DNA of 64,000 nt from Streptomyces griseus (GTDB lineage Bacteria > Actinomycetota > Actinomycetes > Streptomycetales > Streptomycetaceae): assembly GCF_001715295.1 (NCBI RefSeq), contig NZ_MDKB01000003.1, positions 1,071,954 to 1,135,953 of the forward strand, given 5' to 3'. The position numbers and the translations under genes were made by a program. The notes under the pieces were generated by a model that saw nothing but the letters and a program-made list of their open reading frames with translations, made no database searches and had not been told where the DNA came from. Positions 52,062 through 60,320 of this stretch are shown in pieces. The first letter of the stretch is position 1, and each line of letters starts with the position of its first letter.

Positions 52062-52532
52062 ATGAACACGTGGTGGTGGGTGGCACTGGCCGCCGTCGTC
52101 CTGCTGGCTCTCGTGGCGACGGTCTCGGACGCGCGGGGGCGGGGCGGGCGCGGTCCGCGAAGGCCGGGCGGGCGGACACGGCCGCCGGGGCGGGCGCCGG
52201 AGCGGGTGCGGGGACGACCGCACGGGGTGCCGCGGCCGGGGGAGATCTGGTGGGCGGACGTGCCGTTCGAGGACGGGCCCGGGTCCAAGGACCGGCCGTG
52301 TCTCGTGCTGTCGGTGCGGGGCGGCACGGTGGTCGTCGCCAAGATCACCAGCAGGCGTCACGAGGAGCGGCCGGGGGTGATCGCGCTCCCGCCGGGAGCG
52401 GTGGGGGACGCGCGGGGGCGGCGGAGTTACCTGGAGACGGACGAGCTGCGGGACGTTGCGGTGTCGGGGTTCCGCCGGAAGGCGGGCGAGGTGGACGCGT
52501 CGGTGTGGGAGCGGGTGCGGGGGCTGGGCTAG
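52062..52532 (+). CDS. PemK/MazF-like protein with N-terminal membrane helix
   Basis: Protein of 156 aa. A membrane helix (WWWVALAAVVLLALVATV) and a basic, disordered linker (residues 24-55) precede a PemK/MazF-like domain: PRPGEIWWADVPFEDGPGSK, then DRPCLVLSVRGGTVVVAKIT and LETDELRDVAVSGFRRKAGE. MazF proteins are mRNA interferases, but no antitoxin gene is adjacent and a membrane anchor is unusual. It may not be a toxin. The ATG at 52062 is used; a GTG at 52059 adds one residue. Confidence 0.82.
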   Translation: MNTWWWVALAAVVLLALVATVSDARGRGGRGPRRPGGRTRPPGRAPERVRGRPHGVPRPGEIWWADVPFEDGPGSKDRPCLVLSVRGGTVVVAKITSRRHEERPGVIALPPGAVGDARGRRSYLETDELRDVAVSGFRRKAGEVDASVWERVRGLG

Positions 52533-52804
52533 CTCCCGACTCCGGGCGCGGACCGGACTGCTGGCACGCGGGCCGGGGATCCGTACGAGTGGTCGGTGGC
52601 GCCCGCCCCGGCCGGGCTATCTCCGGACTCCGGGCACGTGCTGCGGGACGGGCACTCCGGGGGCGCTGACTCGCGGGCCACAACTCCATGCGTTCCGCGC
52701 GGCGGGCTCCGGGCTCGGGGACGGCGGTGCGGGGTGGGCCTGGTGATCAGGTCCGCCCCGCGCCGTGAGCCGTGGTGTCCGTCGTGCCTGTGGTGGCTGG
52801 TGGG

Positions 52805-53755
52805 TCACGCCCAGAGCTGGCCGTGCAGCGTCTCGATGGCGGCCTCCGTGGTGGGGGCGGTGTAGACGCCCGTCGACAGGTATTTCCATCCGCCGTCGGC
52901 GACGACGAACACGATGTCGGCCTGCTCGCCGGCCTTGACGGCCTTCCGGCCGACGCCGATCGCGGCGTGGAGTGCGGCGCCGGTGGAGACGCCCGCGAAG
53001 ATGCCCTCCTGCTGGAGCAGTTCGCGGGTGCGGGTGACGGCGTCGGCGGAGCCGACGGAGAAGCGGGTCGTGAGGACCGAGGCGTCGTAGAGCTCGGGGA
53101 CGAAGCCCTCGTCGAGGTTGCGCAGGCCGTAGACGAGGTCGTCGTAGCGGGGTTCGGCGGCGACGATCCTGACGTCCGGCTTGTGCTCCCGAAGGTAGCG
53201 GCCGACGCCCATGAGGGTGCCGGTGGTGCCGAGGCCGGCCACGAAGTGGGTGACGGAGGGGAGGTCGGCGAGGATCTCCGGCCCGGTGGTGGCGTAGTGC
53301 GCGCCCGCGTTGTCCGGGTTGCCGTACTGGTAGAGCATCACCCAGTCGGGGTGCTCGGCCGCGAGGTCCTTGGCGACGCGTACAGCGGTGTTGGAGCCGC
53401 CCGCGGCCGGGGAGGAGATGATCTCGGCACCCCACATGGCGAGCAGGTCGCGCCGTTCCTGCGAGGTGTTCTCCGGCAGGACGCACACGATGCGGTAGCC
53501 CTTGAGCTTGGCCGCCATGGCGAGCGAGATGCCGGTGTTGCCGCTGGTCGGCTCGAGGATGGTGCAGCCGGGGGTGAGCCGGCCGTCCTTCTCCGCCTGC
53601 TCGACCATGTGGAGCGCGGGGCGGTCCTTGATCGAGCCGGTGGGGTTGCGGTCCTCGAGCTTGGCCCAGATGCGGACGTCCTCGGAGGGGGACAGTCGCG
53701 GCAGGCGGACCAGGGGCGTGTTGCCCACGGCGTCCAGCGGGGAGTCGTACCTCAT
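52805..53755 (-). CDS. cysM: cysteine synthase CysM (CysO-dependent)
   Basis: PLP-dependent cysteine synthase, 316 aa. The PLP Lys is K43 in PTGSIKDRP; PTSGNTGISLA binds the substrate; GLGTTGTLMGVGRYL binds the phosphate. The C-terminal KYLSTGVY...HGQLWA matches Mycobacterium tuberculosis CysM, which uses O-phosphoserine and the thiocarboxylated carrier CysO as sulfur donor. The start codon overlaps the cysO stop by one base (TGATG), and mec lies upstream in the same direction, so the same pathway is likely. Resistant to oxidative stress in mycobacteria, by analogy. Confidence 0.96.
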   Translation of the reverse strand: MRYDSPLDAVGNTPLVRLPRLSPSEDVRIWAKLEDRNPTGSIKDRPALHMVEQAEKDGRLTPGCTILEPTSGNTGISLAMAAKLKGYRIVCVLPENTSQERRDLLAMWGAEIISSPAAGGSNTAVRVAKDLAAEHPDWVMLYQYGNPDNAGAHYATTGPEILADLPSVTHFVAGLGTTGTLMGVGRYLREHKPDVRIVAAEPRYDDLVYGLRNLDEGFVPELYDASVLTTRFSVGSADAVTRTRELLQQEGIFAGVSTGAALHAAIGVGRKAVKAGEQADIVFVVADGGWKYLSTGVYTAPTTEAAIETLHGQLWA

Positions 53756-54033
53756 CAGCGCATGCCGCCGGCGACGGCCGGGAGGATGGTGACGTTGTCG
53801 CCGTCGGCCAGCTTGGTGGAGATGCCGTCGAGGAAGCGGACGTCCTCGTCGTTGAGGTAGACGTTCACGAAGCGGCGGAGCTTGTCGCCGTCGACGATGC
53901 GCTCACGGATGCCGTTGTGGCGGCTCTCCAGGTCGGTGAGGAGGTCGGCGAGGGTGTCTCCGTTGCCCTCGACGGCCTTGGCGCCGTCGGTGTAGGTGCG
54001 GAGGATGGTCGGGATGCGGACCTCGATGGCCAT
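53755..54033 (-). CDS. cysO: MoaD/ThiS-family sulfur carrier CysO
   Basis: Ubiquitin-like sulfur carrier, 92 aa. MAIEVRIPTILRTYTDGAKA at the start and NVTILPAVAGG near the end are family features. In CysO the C-terminal Gly-Gly becomes a thiocarboxylate that delivers sulfur to CysM. Here Gly-Gly is followed by Met-Arg before the stop, so two residues would need removal, presumably by the Mec peptidase. Translationally coupled to cysM. A Cys-rich leader peptide gene lies 114 bp upstream. Confidence 0.94.
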   Translation of the reverse strand: MAIEVRIPTILRTYTDGAKAVEGNGDTLADLLTDLESRHNGIRERIVDGDKLRRFVNVYLNDEDVRFLDGISTKLADGDNVTILPAVAGGMR

Positions 54034-54147
54034 GGCGTGGGCTCCTGTCGAAAGCGTGGAGGTGGCGCGGGGACACGCGTTCGCGGCCCCCGCGCAGGGG
54101 GTGGTGTGTGGGTGAGGGCGCTCGGACCCGGGGTCAGGCCGTGCGGT

Positions 54148-54261
54148 TCACGGGCATGCCGCGGCGGGACACATCGCGCTGGAGAGCCTGCACAGGTCGA
54201 CGTGCAGCCGCGCGACGAGCAGCATGCCCGGCGTCTTGTCGCTCACGTCATGGGAAACCAT
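54148..54261 (-). CDS. putative Cys-rich leader peptide upstream of cysO
   Basis: A 37-residue open frame: MVSHDVSDKTPGMLLVARLH followed by VDLCRLSSAMCPAAACP. The (R)LHVDLCRLSSAMC core with clustered cysteines resembles short leader peptides found before sulfur-assimilation genes in actinobacteria. Ribosome stalling at the Cys codons could control cysO-cysM expression when cysteine is scarce. Start ATG at 54261; an internal ATG at residue 13 is possible. The rest of the 350-bp gap between mec and cysO holds nothing else. Confidence 0.65.
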   Translation of the reverse strand: MVSHDVSDKTPGMLLVARLHVDLCRLSSAMCPAAACP

Positions 54262-54383
54262 GCGCTCATCGTATCGATTCCCCACCCGGAACCATGAGTG
54301 TGATCCCGCATCGTGGACGGTGAGCGTTCGCCAGGCGGACAGAAGGGCGGGGGGTGAGGCGACCGGCCCCGCTTTCCGTGCGG

Positions 54384-54818
54384 TCAGGCGGTCGAGGGGT
54401 AGGCCTCGACGATCTCCACGTCCTCCTCCGTGATCTCGCCGTCCACGATGCGGTACGAGCGGAACTGGAAGGGGCCCGCCTCGTCGGTGTCCGCGGTGGA
54501 GACGAGCACGTAGTGGGCGCCGGGCTCGTTGGCGTACGAGACGTCGGTGCGGGAGGGGTAGGCCTCGGTCGCCGTGTGGGAGTGGTAGATGATCACCGGC
54601 TCCTCGTCGCGGTCGTCCATGTCGCGGTACAGCTTCAGCAGGTCCGTGGAGTCGAACTCGTAGAACGTGGGTGAGCGCGCGGCGTTGAGCATCGGGATGA
54701 AGCGTTCGGCGCGGCCGGTTCCGGCCGGGCCCGCGACCACTCCGCACGCCTCGTCGGGGTGGTCGGCGCGGGAGTGCGCGACGATCTGGTCGTGGAGCGC
54801 CTGGGTGATGGTCAGCAT
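54384..54818 (-). CDS. mec: JAMM/Mec-family metallopeptidase
   Basis: Zinc metallopeptidase of the M67 (JAMM) family, 144 aa. The catalytic Glu is E23 in PDEACGVVAG; the zinc motif is HSHTATEAYPSRTD (H79, H81, S89, D92). In M. tuberculosis, Mec+ releases cysteine from the CysO-cysteine adduct made by CysM. Placement upstream of cysO-cysM supports the same role here. The enzyme may also trim the CysO tail. Confidence 0.94.
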   Translation of the reverse strand: MLTITQALHDQIVAHSRADHPDEACGVVAGPAGTGRAERFIPMLNAARSPTFYEFDSTDLLKLYRDMDDRDEEPVIIYHSHTATEAYPSRTDVSYANEPGAHYVLVSTADTDEAGPFQFRSYRIVDGEITEEDVEIVEAYPSTA

Positions 54819-54888
54819 GGCGCCAGGATAGGACGGGCCCGCCGCGGGCGGAGAGGCGCTCCCGCGCCACGGCCGCCGGGAGCGGAGA

Positions 54889-54923
54889 GGCCCTCCCGTA
54901 CCGAGGTGCGGTACAGGAGGGCC
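54889..54923. terminator. terminator between the permease and mec
   Basis: GGCCCTCCCGTACCG pairs with CGGTACAGGAGGGCC (14 of 15) around AGGTG, 52 bp past the permease stop. Confidence 0.7.
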
Positions 54924-54974
54924 GGATGCCGGACACCGCCGTCGGGCGGCCGGTGACCTGTCGCCGTGCGCGGG

Positions 54975-56405
54975 TCAGCGCTTGGCGAAGGAGGCGTTCT
55001 CGGGGTTGCGGGCCTTGAGGACCAGGTACGAGACGCCGAGGATGAGCCCCCACAGGGGTGCGCAGTACAGCGAGATCCGGGCGTCCTTGTCGATGGCCAT
55101 CATGACGACGACGAGACCGATGAACGCGAGGGCGAACCAGCTGCTGAAGGGCGCACCGGGCGCCCGGAACGAGGACCGGGGCAGTTCACCGCGGTCGGAC
55201 CTGGCGCGGTAGCGGATCTGGCAGACGAGGATCATGATCCAGGCCCACATGCCGGAGATGGTGGCGAAGGAGACGACGTAGGTGAAGGCGTCGCCGGGCC
55301 ACTGGTAGTTGATCCACACGCCGACGAGCATCAGAGCTGCGGAGAAGGTGGTGCCGGTCAGCGGCAGGCCGTTCTTCGTGAGCCGGGTGAACGCCTTCGG
55401 CCCCTGCCCGTTGAGTGCGAGGTCGCGCAGCATGCGGCCGGTGGAGTACATGCCGGAGTTGCAGGAGGAGAGCGCTGCGGTGAGGACGACGAAGTTGACG
55501 ATCGCGGCGCCGATGCCGAGGCCCATCTGCTCGAACGCGGCGACGAAGGGCGAGACACCGGGCTTGAACGTGCTCCAGGGCACCACGGAGAGGATCATGA
55601 TGAGCGCGCCGACGTAGAAGACGGCGATGCGCCACGGCACGGTGTTGATGGCCTTGGGCAGAACCGTCTCGGGGTCCTTGGACTCACCGGCGGTGACGCC
55701 GACGAGTTCGACGGCGAGGAACGCGAACATCACGATCTGGAGGGTCATCAGGGTGCCGCTGATGCCCTCGGGGAAGAAGCCCCCGTCGTTCCAGAGATTG
55801 GCGACGGTCGCGGTGTCCCCGGCGTCGGAGAAGCCGACGGTGAGTACGCCGGCGCAGATGAGGATCATGCCGACGATCGCGGTGACCTTGACCATCGAGA
55901 ACCAGAATTCGAGTTCACCGAAGACCTTGACCGAGATCAGGTTGGCGCCGTACAGGATGAAGGTGAAGACCAGTGCGGACAGCCATTGCGGGATATCCCA
56001 CCAGTACGTCATATAGGTGGCTGCGGCGGTCACTTCGGTGATTCCGGTGACGACCCAGAAGAGCCAGTAGGTCCAGCCGGTCACGAATCCGAAGAAGGGG
56101 CCGAGGAATTCGCGTGCGTACTCCGAGAAGGAGCCCGACACGGGGCGGTACATGAGGAGTTCGCCCAGGGCGCGCATAATGAAGAAGATGACCAGGCCGG
56201 CGATGGCGTACGCCAGGATGAGGCTGGGTCCGGCCCGGTCGATGGCTTTGCCCGCGCCGAGGAAGAGGCCGGTGCCGATGGCGCCGCCGATGGCGATCAT
56301 CTGGATCTGCCGGGCTCCCAGACCGCGCTGGTAGCCCTCGCCCGCTGTGGTTTCGGCGGCCTCGGGGCCGCCGGCCTGTCCGTTGTCGACCTGCGCCGAT
56401 GTCAT
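54975..56405 (-). CDS. APC-family amino acid permease
   Basis: Twelve-helix amino acid:proton symporter, 476 aa. QRGLGARQIQMIAIGGAIGT, then GLFLGAGKAI, RALGELLMYRPVSGSFSEYA, FWVVTGITEVTAAATYMTYW, FAFLAVELVGVTAGES and MLRDLALNGQGPKAFTRLTK match the AnsP/CycA/GabP branch. Substrate cannot be given from sequence alone. A 17-bp palindrome lies about 45 bp upstream of the start and may be its operator. Confidence 0.93.
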   Translation of the reverse strand: MTSAQVDNGQAGGPEAAETTAGEGYQRGLGARQIQMIAIGGAIGTGLFLGAGKAIDRAGPSLILAYAIAGLVIFFIMRALGELLMYRPVSGSFSEYAREFLGPFFGFVTGWTYWLFWVVTGITEVTAAATYMTYWWDIPQWLSALVFTFILYGANLISVKVFGELEFWFSMVKVTAIVGMILICAGVLTVGFSDAGDTATVANLWNDGGFFPEGISGTLMTLQIVMFAFLAVELVGVTAGESKDPETVLPKAINTVPWRIAVFYVGALIMILSVVPWSTFKPGVSPFVAAFEQMGLGIGAAIVNFVVLTAALSSCNSGMYSTGRMLRDLALNGQGPKAFTRLTKNGLPLTGTTFSAALMLVGVWINYQWPGDAFTYVVSFATISGMWAWIMILVCQIRYRARSDRGELPRSSFRAPGAPFSSWFALAFIGLVVVMMAIDKDARISLYCAPLWGLILGVSYLVLKARNPENASFAKR

Positions 56406-56449
56406 GGTGGTGCGCCTTTCTCCACGCTGATCCGCGCCGTCGCAGACTC

Positions 56450-56466
56450 GGATCAGGTCCTGATCC
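56450..56466 (-). promoter_or_regulatory. palindrome upstream of the amino acid permease
   Basis: GGATCAGG-T-CCTGATCC is a perfect 8-bp inverted repeat, centred 53 bp before the permease ATG. Candidate operator; regulator unknown. Confidence 0.4.
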
Positions 56467-56738
56467 CCCCGGATATGGATGGAGTGCCACCGGCGTTCGG
56501 CCGGCTCTTGACGCCCCCGGGGACAGGGGTGGCGTCCCCGGGCGGTCGTGAAGATCTATCACGTGTACCCGGAAGATCCACCGGACATCATGTGGCGCAG
56601 GTCACAGGAAAAAGCGGACAAGGGTTTCCAGCCGCTGCAAAAAAGGCCGTTCAGGTGACGGGATCGTTATTCCGATTTGAGCCGCCGTTGAGCCGTCGGC
56701 GGACGGCGCCCGCCCGGTCCGCGCGGGCCGCCGAGGGC

Positions 56739-56885
56739 CGTCCCGCATTCCCGGTACGCCTGCGCGCGGCGTCGTCCGCGGCGCGGCGCACGACGGAGGA
56801 CGTCTGCCTACCGGATTACCCGTGGACGACGCGGCGAGGTGCCGTAGCCGTCGGCGGGCGCCCGCCGGGAATTGCGGGGCAGCCC
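56739..56885. mobile_element. MITE-like element, family 2, copy D
   Basis: Matches copy E (59309) over its whole length, including GCACGRCGGAGGACGTC and GACGACGCGGCGAGGTGCCG. Imperfect ends: CGTCCCGCATTCCCGG on the left, CCGGGAATTGCGGGGC on the right. The right flank AGCCCTTA is also shared with copy E and contains the DUF2017 stop codon. Bases 56467-56738 before it hold no gene I can support. Confidence 0.65.
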
Positions 56886-57470
56886 TTACGGCATCAGCGT
56901 TTCCACGAGCGTTTCCTGAAGGGCGCCGAGCCAGAGGTAGGCCATCACCATCGGTTTGCGGGGATCGCTGTCGGGGAGGCGGTAGAGGGAGCCGTCCTGG
57001 CCCTCGTCCTCGTCGGACACCTCCAGGCGGGTGCCGATGGTGAGGCGGAGGTCGTTGAGGGAACCCAGCCAGTTGCGGCACTGGTCGGCGGTGAGGCTGA
57101 GGACCGCGCCGTCGTCCCCGACGGGTCCCAGCGCGTCCAGGGTCCGCACGACGGCGAGGGCGTCCTCACGCTTGCGGGTGCGCAGGTCGTTCTCCGTGAA
57201 ACGGCGGAACTCCGCCGACGCCTCGCGCAGCTCCTTGTCGTCGTCCCCGTAGGCCTCGGGGAAGAGCCTGGCCAGGGCGGGGTCGGTGGGCGGTTCGCTC
57301 GGCCCCTCGGCGAAGAGGGCGGCGAGGGGGTCCTCGCCCTCGGCGGGCTCGTCGCCGGGGCCGATGAGTTCGAGCAGCTGGACGGCGAGGGAGCGCAGGA
57401 TGGCGATCTCGACCTCGTCGAGCGCGACGGCCGCGCCGCCGCCGGGGGTGGCCTCGAAGTGGCCGGCCAT
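56886..57470 (-). CDS. DUF2017 protein
   Basis: Actinobacterial protein of unknown function, 194 aa, downstream of clpS. LDEVEIAILRSLAVQLLELI opens the domain; RRFTENDLRTRKREDALAVV and LSLTADQCRNWLGSLNDLRL, then GTRLEV follow. The clpS-DUF2017 pairing is conserved in actinobacteria, suggesting a link to regulated proteolysis. Its TAA stop lies in sequence shared with the family 2 repeat. Confidence 0.9.
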   Translation of the reverse strand: MAGHFEATPGGGAAVALDEVEIAILRSLAVQLLELIGPGDEPAEGEDPLAALFAEGPSEPPTDPALARLFPEAYGDDDKELREASAEFRRFTENDLRTRKREDALAVVRTLDALGPVGDDGAVLSLTADQCRNWLGSLNDLRLTIGTRLEVSDEDEGQDGSLYRLPDSDPRKPMVMAYLWLGALQETLVETLMP

Positions 57471-57511
57471 GAATTCTCCGATGGTGGGTCGGACGGAGGG
57501 GCAGCGGTGGG

Positions 57512-57829
57512 TCAGTTGCGGTCCTGGGTCAGCGTGGCCCAGAGGCCGTAGCCGTGCATGGCCTGGACGTCGCGCTCCATCTCCTCCCGGCTTCCGCTGG
57601 ACACGACGGCACGGCCCTTCTGATGGACGTCGAGCATCAGCTTGTGCGCCTTGTCCTTGGAGTAGCCGAAGTAGGCCTGGAAGACATACGTCACATAGCT
57701 CATCAGGTTGACCGGATCGTTGTGCACCAGCGTCACCCAGGGGACATCGGGCTCGGGGACGGCGAAGGTCTCCTCGGCCGATTCGGGACGTTCGATCTCT
57801 ACGGGGGCAGCAACGCTCACATGCCCCAT
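57512..57829 (-). CDS. clpS: ClpS adaptor for the ClpAP/ClpCP protease
   Basis: N-end-rule adaptor, 105 aa, that delivers substrates with destabilising N-termini to the Clp protease. The core is PWVTLVHNDPVNLMSYVTYV, then FQAYFGYSKDKAHKLMLDVH and GRAVVSSGSREEMERDVQAM. The first 30 residues are a variable extension. The ATG at 57829 is chosen; a GTG four codons in is the alternative. DUF2017 follows after 41 bp; pncB is divergent. Confidence 0.95.
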   Translation of the reverse strand: MGHVSVAAPVEIERPESAEETFAVPEPDVPWVTLVHNDPVNLMSYVTYVFQAYFGYSKDKAHKLMLDVHQKGRAVVSSGSREEMERDVQAMHGYGLWATLTQDRN

Positions 57830-57908
57830 GCTGCCACCAGGAGGGGGTCGGCGCACAAACGGAGGCCCCATCTCGTCAGTTTGACGAATAGGGAGTAGCA
57901 TCCCCTTC

Positions 57909-59237
57909 ATGAACTCAGCGGACCTTGGGCGACGGGTCGGTGTGCCGTCGACCGCGCTCTTCACCGACCAGTACGAGCTCACGATGGTGCAGGCCGCACT
58001 GAAGGCCGGCACGGCGGACCGGCGCTCCGTCTTCGAGGTCTTCACCCGGCGGCTGCCGGAGGGGCGCCGCTACGGCGTCGTCGCGGGGACCGGACGGGTG
58101 CTGGACGCGGTGGAGAACTTCCACTTCGACGACGAGATGCTCGCCTTCCTGCGTGACCGGCGGGTCGTGGACGACGCCACGGCCGACTGGCTGGCCGGCT
58201 ACCGCTTCGGCGGGGACATCTGGGGTTACCCGGAGGGCGAGGTGTACTTCCCCGGATCGCCGCTCCTGCGGGTCGAGGGCTCCTTCGCCGAGTGCGTGCT
58301 GCTGGAGACGGTGATCCTGTCGATCCTCAACCACGACTCCGCGATCGCCGCCGCGGCGTCCCGGATGTCGGCGGCGGCGGGCGGGCGCAGGCTGATCGAG
58401 ATGGGGGCGCGGCGCACCCACGAGCTGTCGGCGGTGGCCTCGGCCCGTGCCGCGTACGTCGGCGGTTTCCACACCACGTCGGACCTGGCGGCGGGCTTCC
58501 GGTACAACATCCCGACCGTGGGGACGAGCGCGCACGCCTTCACGCTGCTGCACGACAGCGAGCGGGACGCGTTCCGGGCGCAGGTGGAGTCGCAGGGGCG
58601 GGGAACGTCGCTGCTGGTGGACACGTACGACGTGGCCGAGGCCGTCCGTACGGCGGTGGAGGTTGCCGGGCCGGAGCTCGGTGCCGTACGGATCGACTCG
58701 GGCGATCTGCTGCTGGTCGCGCACCGGGTGCGGCAGCAGCTGGACGAACTGGGGGCCACGGAGACGAAGATCGTGGTGACCTCGGACCTGGACGAGTACG
58801 CGATCGCCTCGCTGGCCGCCGCGCCGGTCGACTCCTACGGGGTGGGTACGCAGCTGGTGACCGGGAGCGGGCACCCGACGTGCTCGATGGTCTACAAGCT
58901 GGTCGCGCGCGCGGGGTCGGCCGATCCCGCCGACCCGCTGGTGCCGGTGGTGAAGAAGTCGCTGGGTGCGAAGTCGTCGCGGGGCGGCCGCAAGTGGGCG
59001 GCACGCCGGCTGGACGGGGACGGAGTGGCCGAGGCCGAGGTGGTCGGCACCGGGAAGTTCGTGGCGGATCCGGCACTCCGGGAGCTCCAGGTGGAGCTGG
59101 TCAAGGGGGGCGAGGTGGTCGCCCGGGAGCCGCTCGAGGCGGCCCGGGAGCGGCACGTCGCCGCGCGGGCGGGGCTGCCGCTGTCGGCGATGCAGTTGTC
59201 GCGCGGCGAGCCGGTGATCCCCACCGAGTACGTGTGA
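57909..59237 (+). CDS. pncB: nicotinate phosphoribosyltransferase
   Basis: NAD salvage enzyme (Preiss-Handler), 442 aa, joining nicotinate to PRPP. ALFTDQYELTMVQAALKAGT at the start, VFEVFTRRLPEGRRYGVVAG, IEMGARRTHELSAVASARAA, GTSAHAFTLLHDSERDAF, RIDSGDLLLVAHRVRQQLDE and DSYGVGTQLVTGSGHPTCSM are family motifs. pncA follows after 316 bp in the same direction, completing the nicotinamide route. Confidence 0.96.
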   Translation: MNSADLGRRVGVPSTALFTDQYELTMVQAALKAGTADRRSVFEVFTRRLPEGRRYGVVAGTGRVLDAVENFHFDDEMLAFLRDRRVVDDATADWLAGYRFGGDIWGYPEGEVYFPGSPLLRVEGSFAECVLLETVILSILNHDSAIAAAASRMSAAAGGRRLIEMGARRTHELSAVASARAAYVGGFHTTSDLAAGFRYNIPTVGTSAHAFTLLHDSERDAFRAQVESQGRGTSLLVDTYDVAEAVRTAVEVAGPELGAVRIDSGDLLLVAHRVRQQLDELGATETKIVVTSDLDEYAIASLAAAPVDSYGVGTQLVTGSGHPTCSMVYKLVARAGSADPADPLVPVVKKSLGAKSSRGGRKWAARRLDGDGVAEAEVVGTGKFVADPALRELQVELVKGGEVVAREPLEAARERHVAARAGLPLSAMQLSRGEPVIPTEYV

Positions 59238-59308
59238 GTGGGCCGGGAGGGCAGACCCGGGCGGTGTGCCCCTTCCCGCCGGCTCCGCCGAGTCTCCGAG
59301 GGCCGGGG

Positions 59309-59459
59309 TGTCCCGCGATTCCCGGTGGATCGGCGCGCGGCGCCGGATGCGGGGCCCCGCACGGCGGAGGACGTCCGCATACTTGGTGTACGGGGACGTG
59401 CCGACGACGCGGCGAGGTGCCGTGGCCGTCGTCCCGAGCCCGCCGTGAATCGCGGGACA
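59309..59459. mobile_element. MITE-like element, family 2, copy E
   Basis: About 151 bp between pncB and pncA. Ends TGTCCCGCGATTCCCGGTGG (59309-59328) and its complement at 59440-59459 (18 of 20). Interior matches copy D at 56739. No coding capacity. The rest of the 316-bp gap is GC-rich with no other feature. Confidence 0.7.
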
Positions 59460-59553
59460 GCTCTTAGGCTCTGCGGTATCCCCGCCGTCCGAGCGACCGC
59501 CGCCCGACCCCCGCCGAACGCCCGATTCGAACCCCCATCGAAGGACACCCGCC

Positions 59554-60138
59554 ATGCATCGCGCATTGATCGTCGTCGACGTTCAGAACGACTTCTGCGA
59601 GGGCGGCAGCCTCGCGGTGGCGGGCGGTGCCGACGTCGCCGCCGCCATCACCGACCTGATCGGCCAGGCCCAGCCGGGTTACAGCCATGTGGTGGCCACC
59701 CGCGACCACCACATCGACCCGGGTGACCACTTCTCCGCGACGCCCGACTTCGAGCGTTCCTGGCCCGCGCACTGCGTCGCCGGTACCGAGGGCGTGGGCT
59801 TCCACCCGAACTTCGCCCCTGCCGTCGCCTCCGGGGCGATCGACACCGTCTTCGACAAGGGGGCGTACGCCGCCGCGTACAGCGGCTTCGAGGGGGTGGA
59901 CGAGAACGGGACCGGACTCGCCCGGTGGCTCCGCGAGAGGTCCGTCACCGAGGTGGACGTCGTCGGCATCGCCACGGACCACTGCGTGCGGGCGACGGCC
60001 CTGGACGCGGCCCGAGAGGGTTTCGCGACGCGCGTACTGCTGGATCTGACCGCCGGGGTGGCCGAGGGGACGACGGACCGGGCCCTGGAGGAGATGCGTA
60101 CGGCGGGTGTGCAGCTGTCCGGCAAGCCCGTCGTCTGA
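59554..60138 (+). CDS. pncA: nicotinamidase (isochorismatase family)
   Basis: Amidase, 194 aa, converting nicotinamide to nicotinate for PncB. The catalytic Asp is in IVVDVQNDFCEGGSLAV near residue 8, the metal site is ATRDHHIDPGDHFS, the Lys is in FDKGAYAAAYSGFEG, and the nucleophilic Cys is in VVGIATDHCVRATALDA near residue 147. The stop is followed directly by a 163-bp repeat element. Confidence 0.95.
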   Translation: MHRALIVVDVQNDFCEGGSLAVAGGADVAAAITDLIGQAQPGYSHVVATRDHHIDPGDHFSATPDFERSWPAHCVAGTEGVGFHPNFAPAVASGAIDTVFDKGAYAAAYSGFEGVDENGTGLARWLRERSVTEVDVVGIATDHCVRATALDAAREGFATRVLLDLTAGVAEGTTDRALEEMRTAGVQLSGKPVV

Positions 60139-60301
60139 GAGCCTGCCGGGTGACCTGCGATCGAAAGGCGGACGCGGTCCGGTGCATGCGGTTCCAAGGC
60201 CCTGGAACGTTCGCGTAACGGAGCTACGAGGGCTTTTCGACGACACGGGAAGCGTGTGTGCCGGGGCGTTGCCGCTCGGTCGAAGGTCACCCGGCAGGCT
60301 C
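60139..60301. mobile_element. MITE-like element, family 1, copy B (163 bp)
   Basis: Perfect 18-bp terminal inverted repeats GAGCCTGCCGGGTGACCT (60139-60156 and 60284-60301). Starts directly after the pncA TGA; TGA also follows the right end, so a 3-bp target duplication is possible. Same length as copy A at 30858. Confidence 0.75.
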
Positions 60302-60320
60302 TGAACCGTCCCCGGCGGGT

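Noticed and set aside
52533..52804. Possible repeat of GACTCCGGGC in the gap after the MazF-like gene
   Set aside because: Only two loose copies in very GC-rich DNA; not distinguishable from chance.
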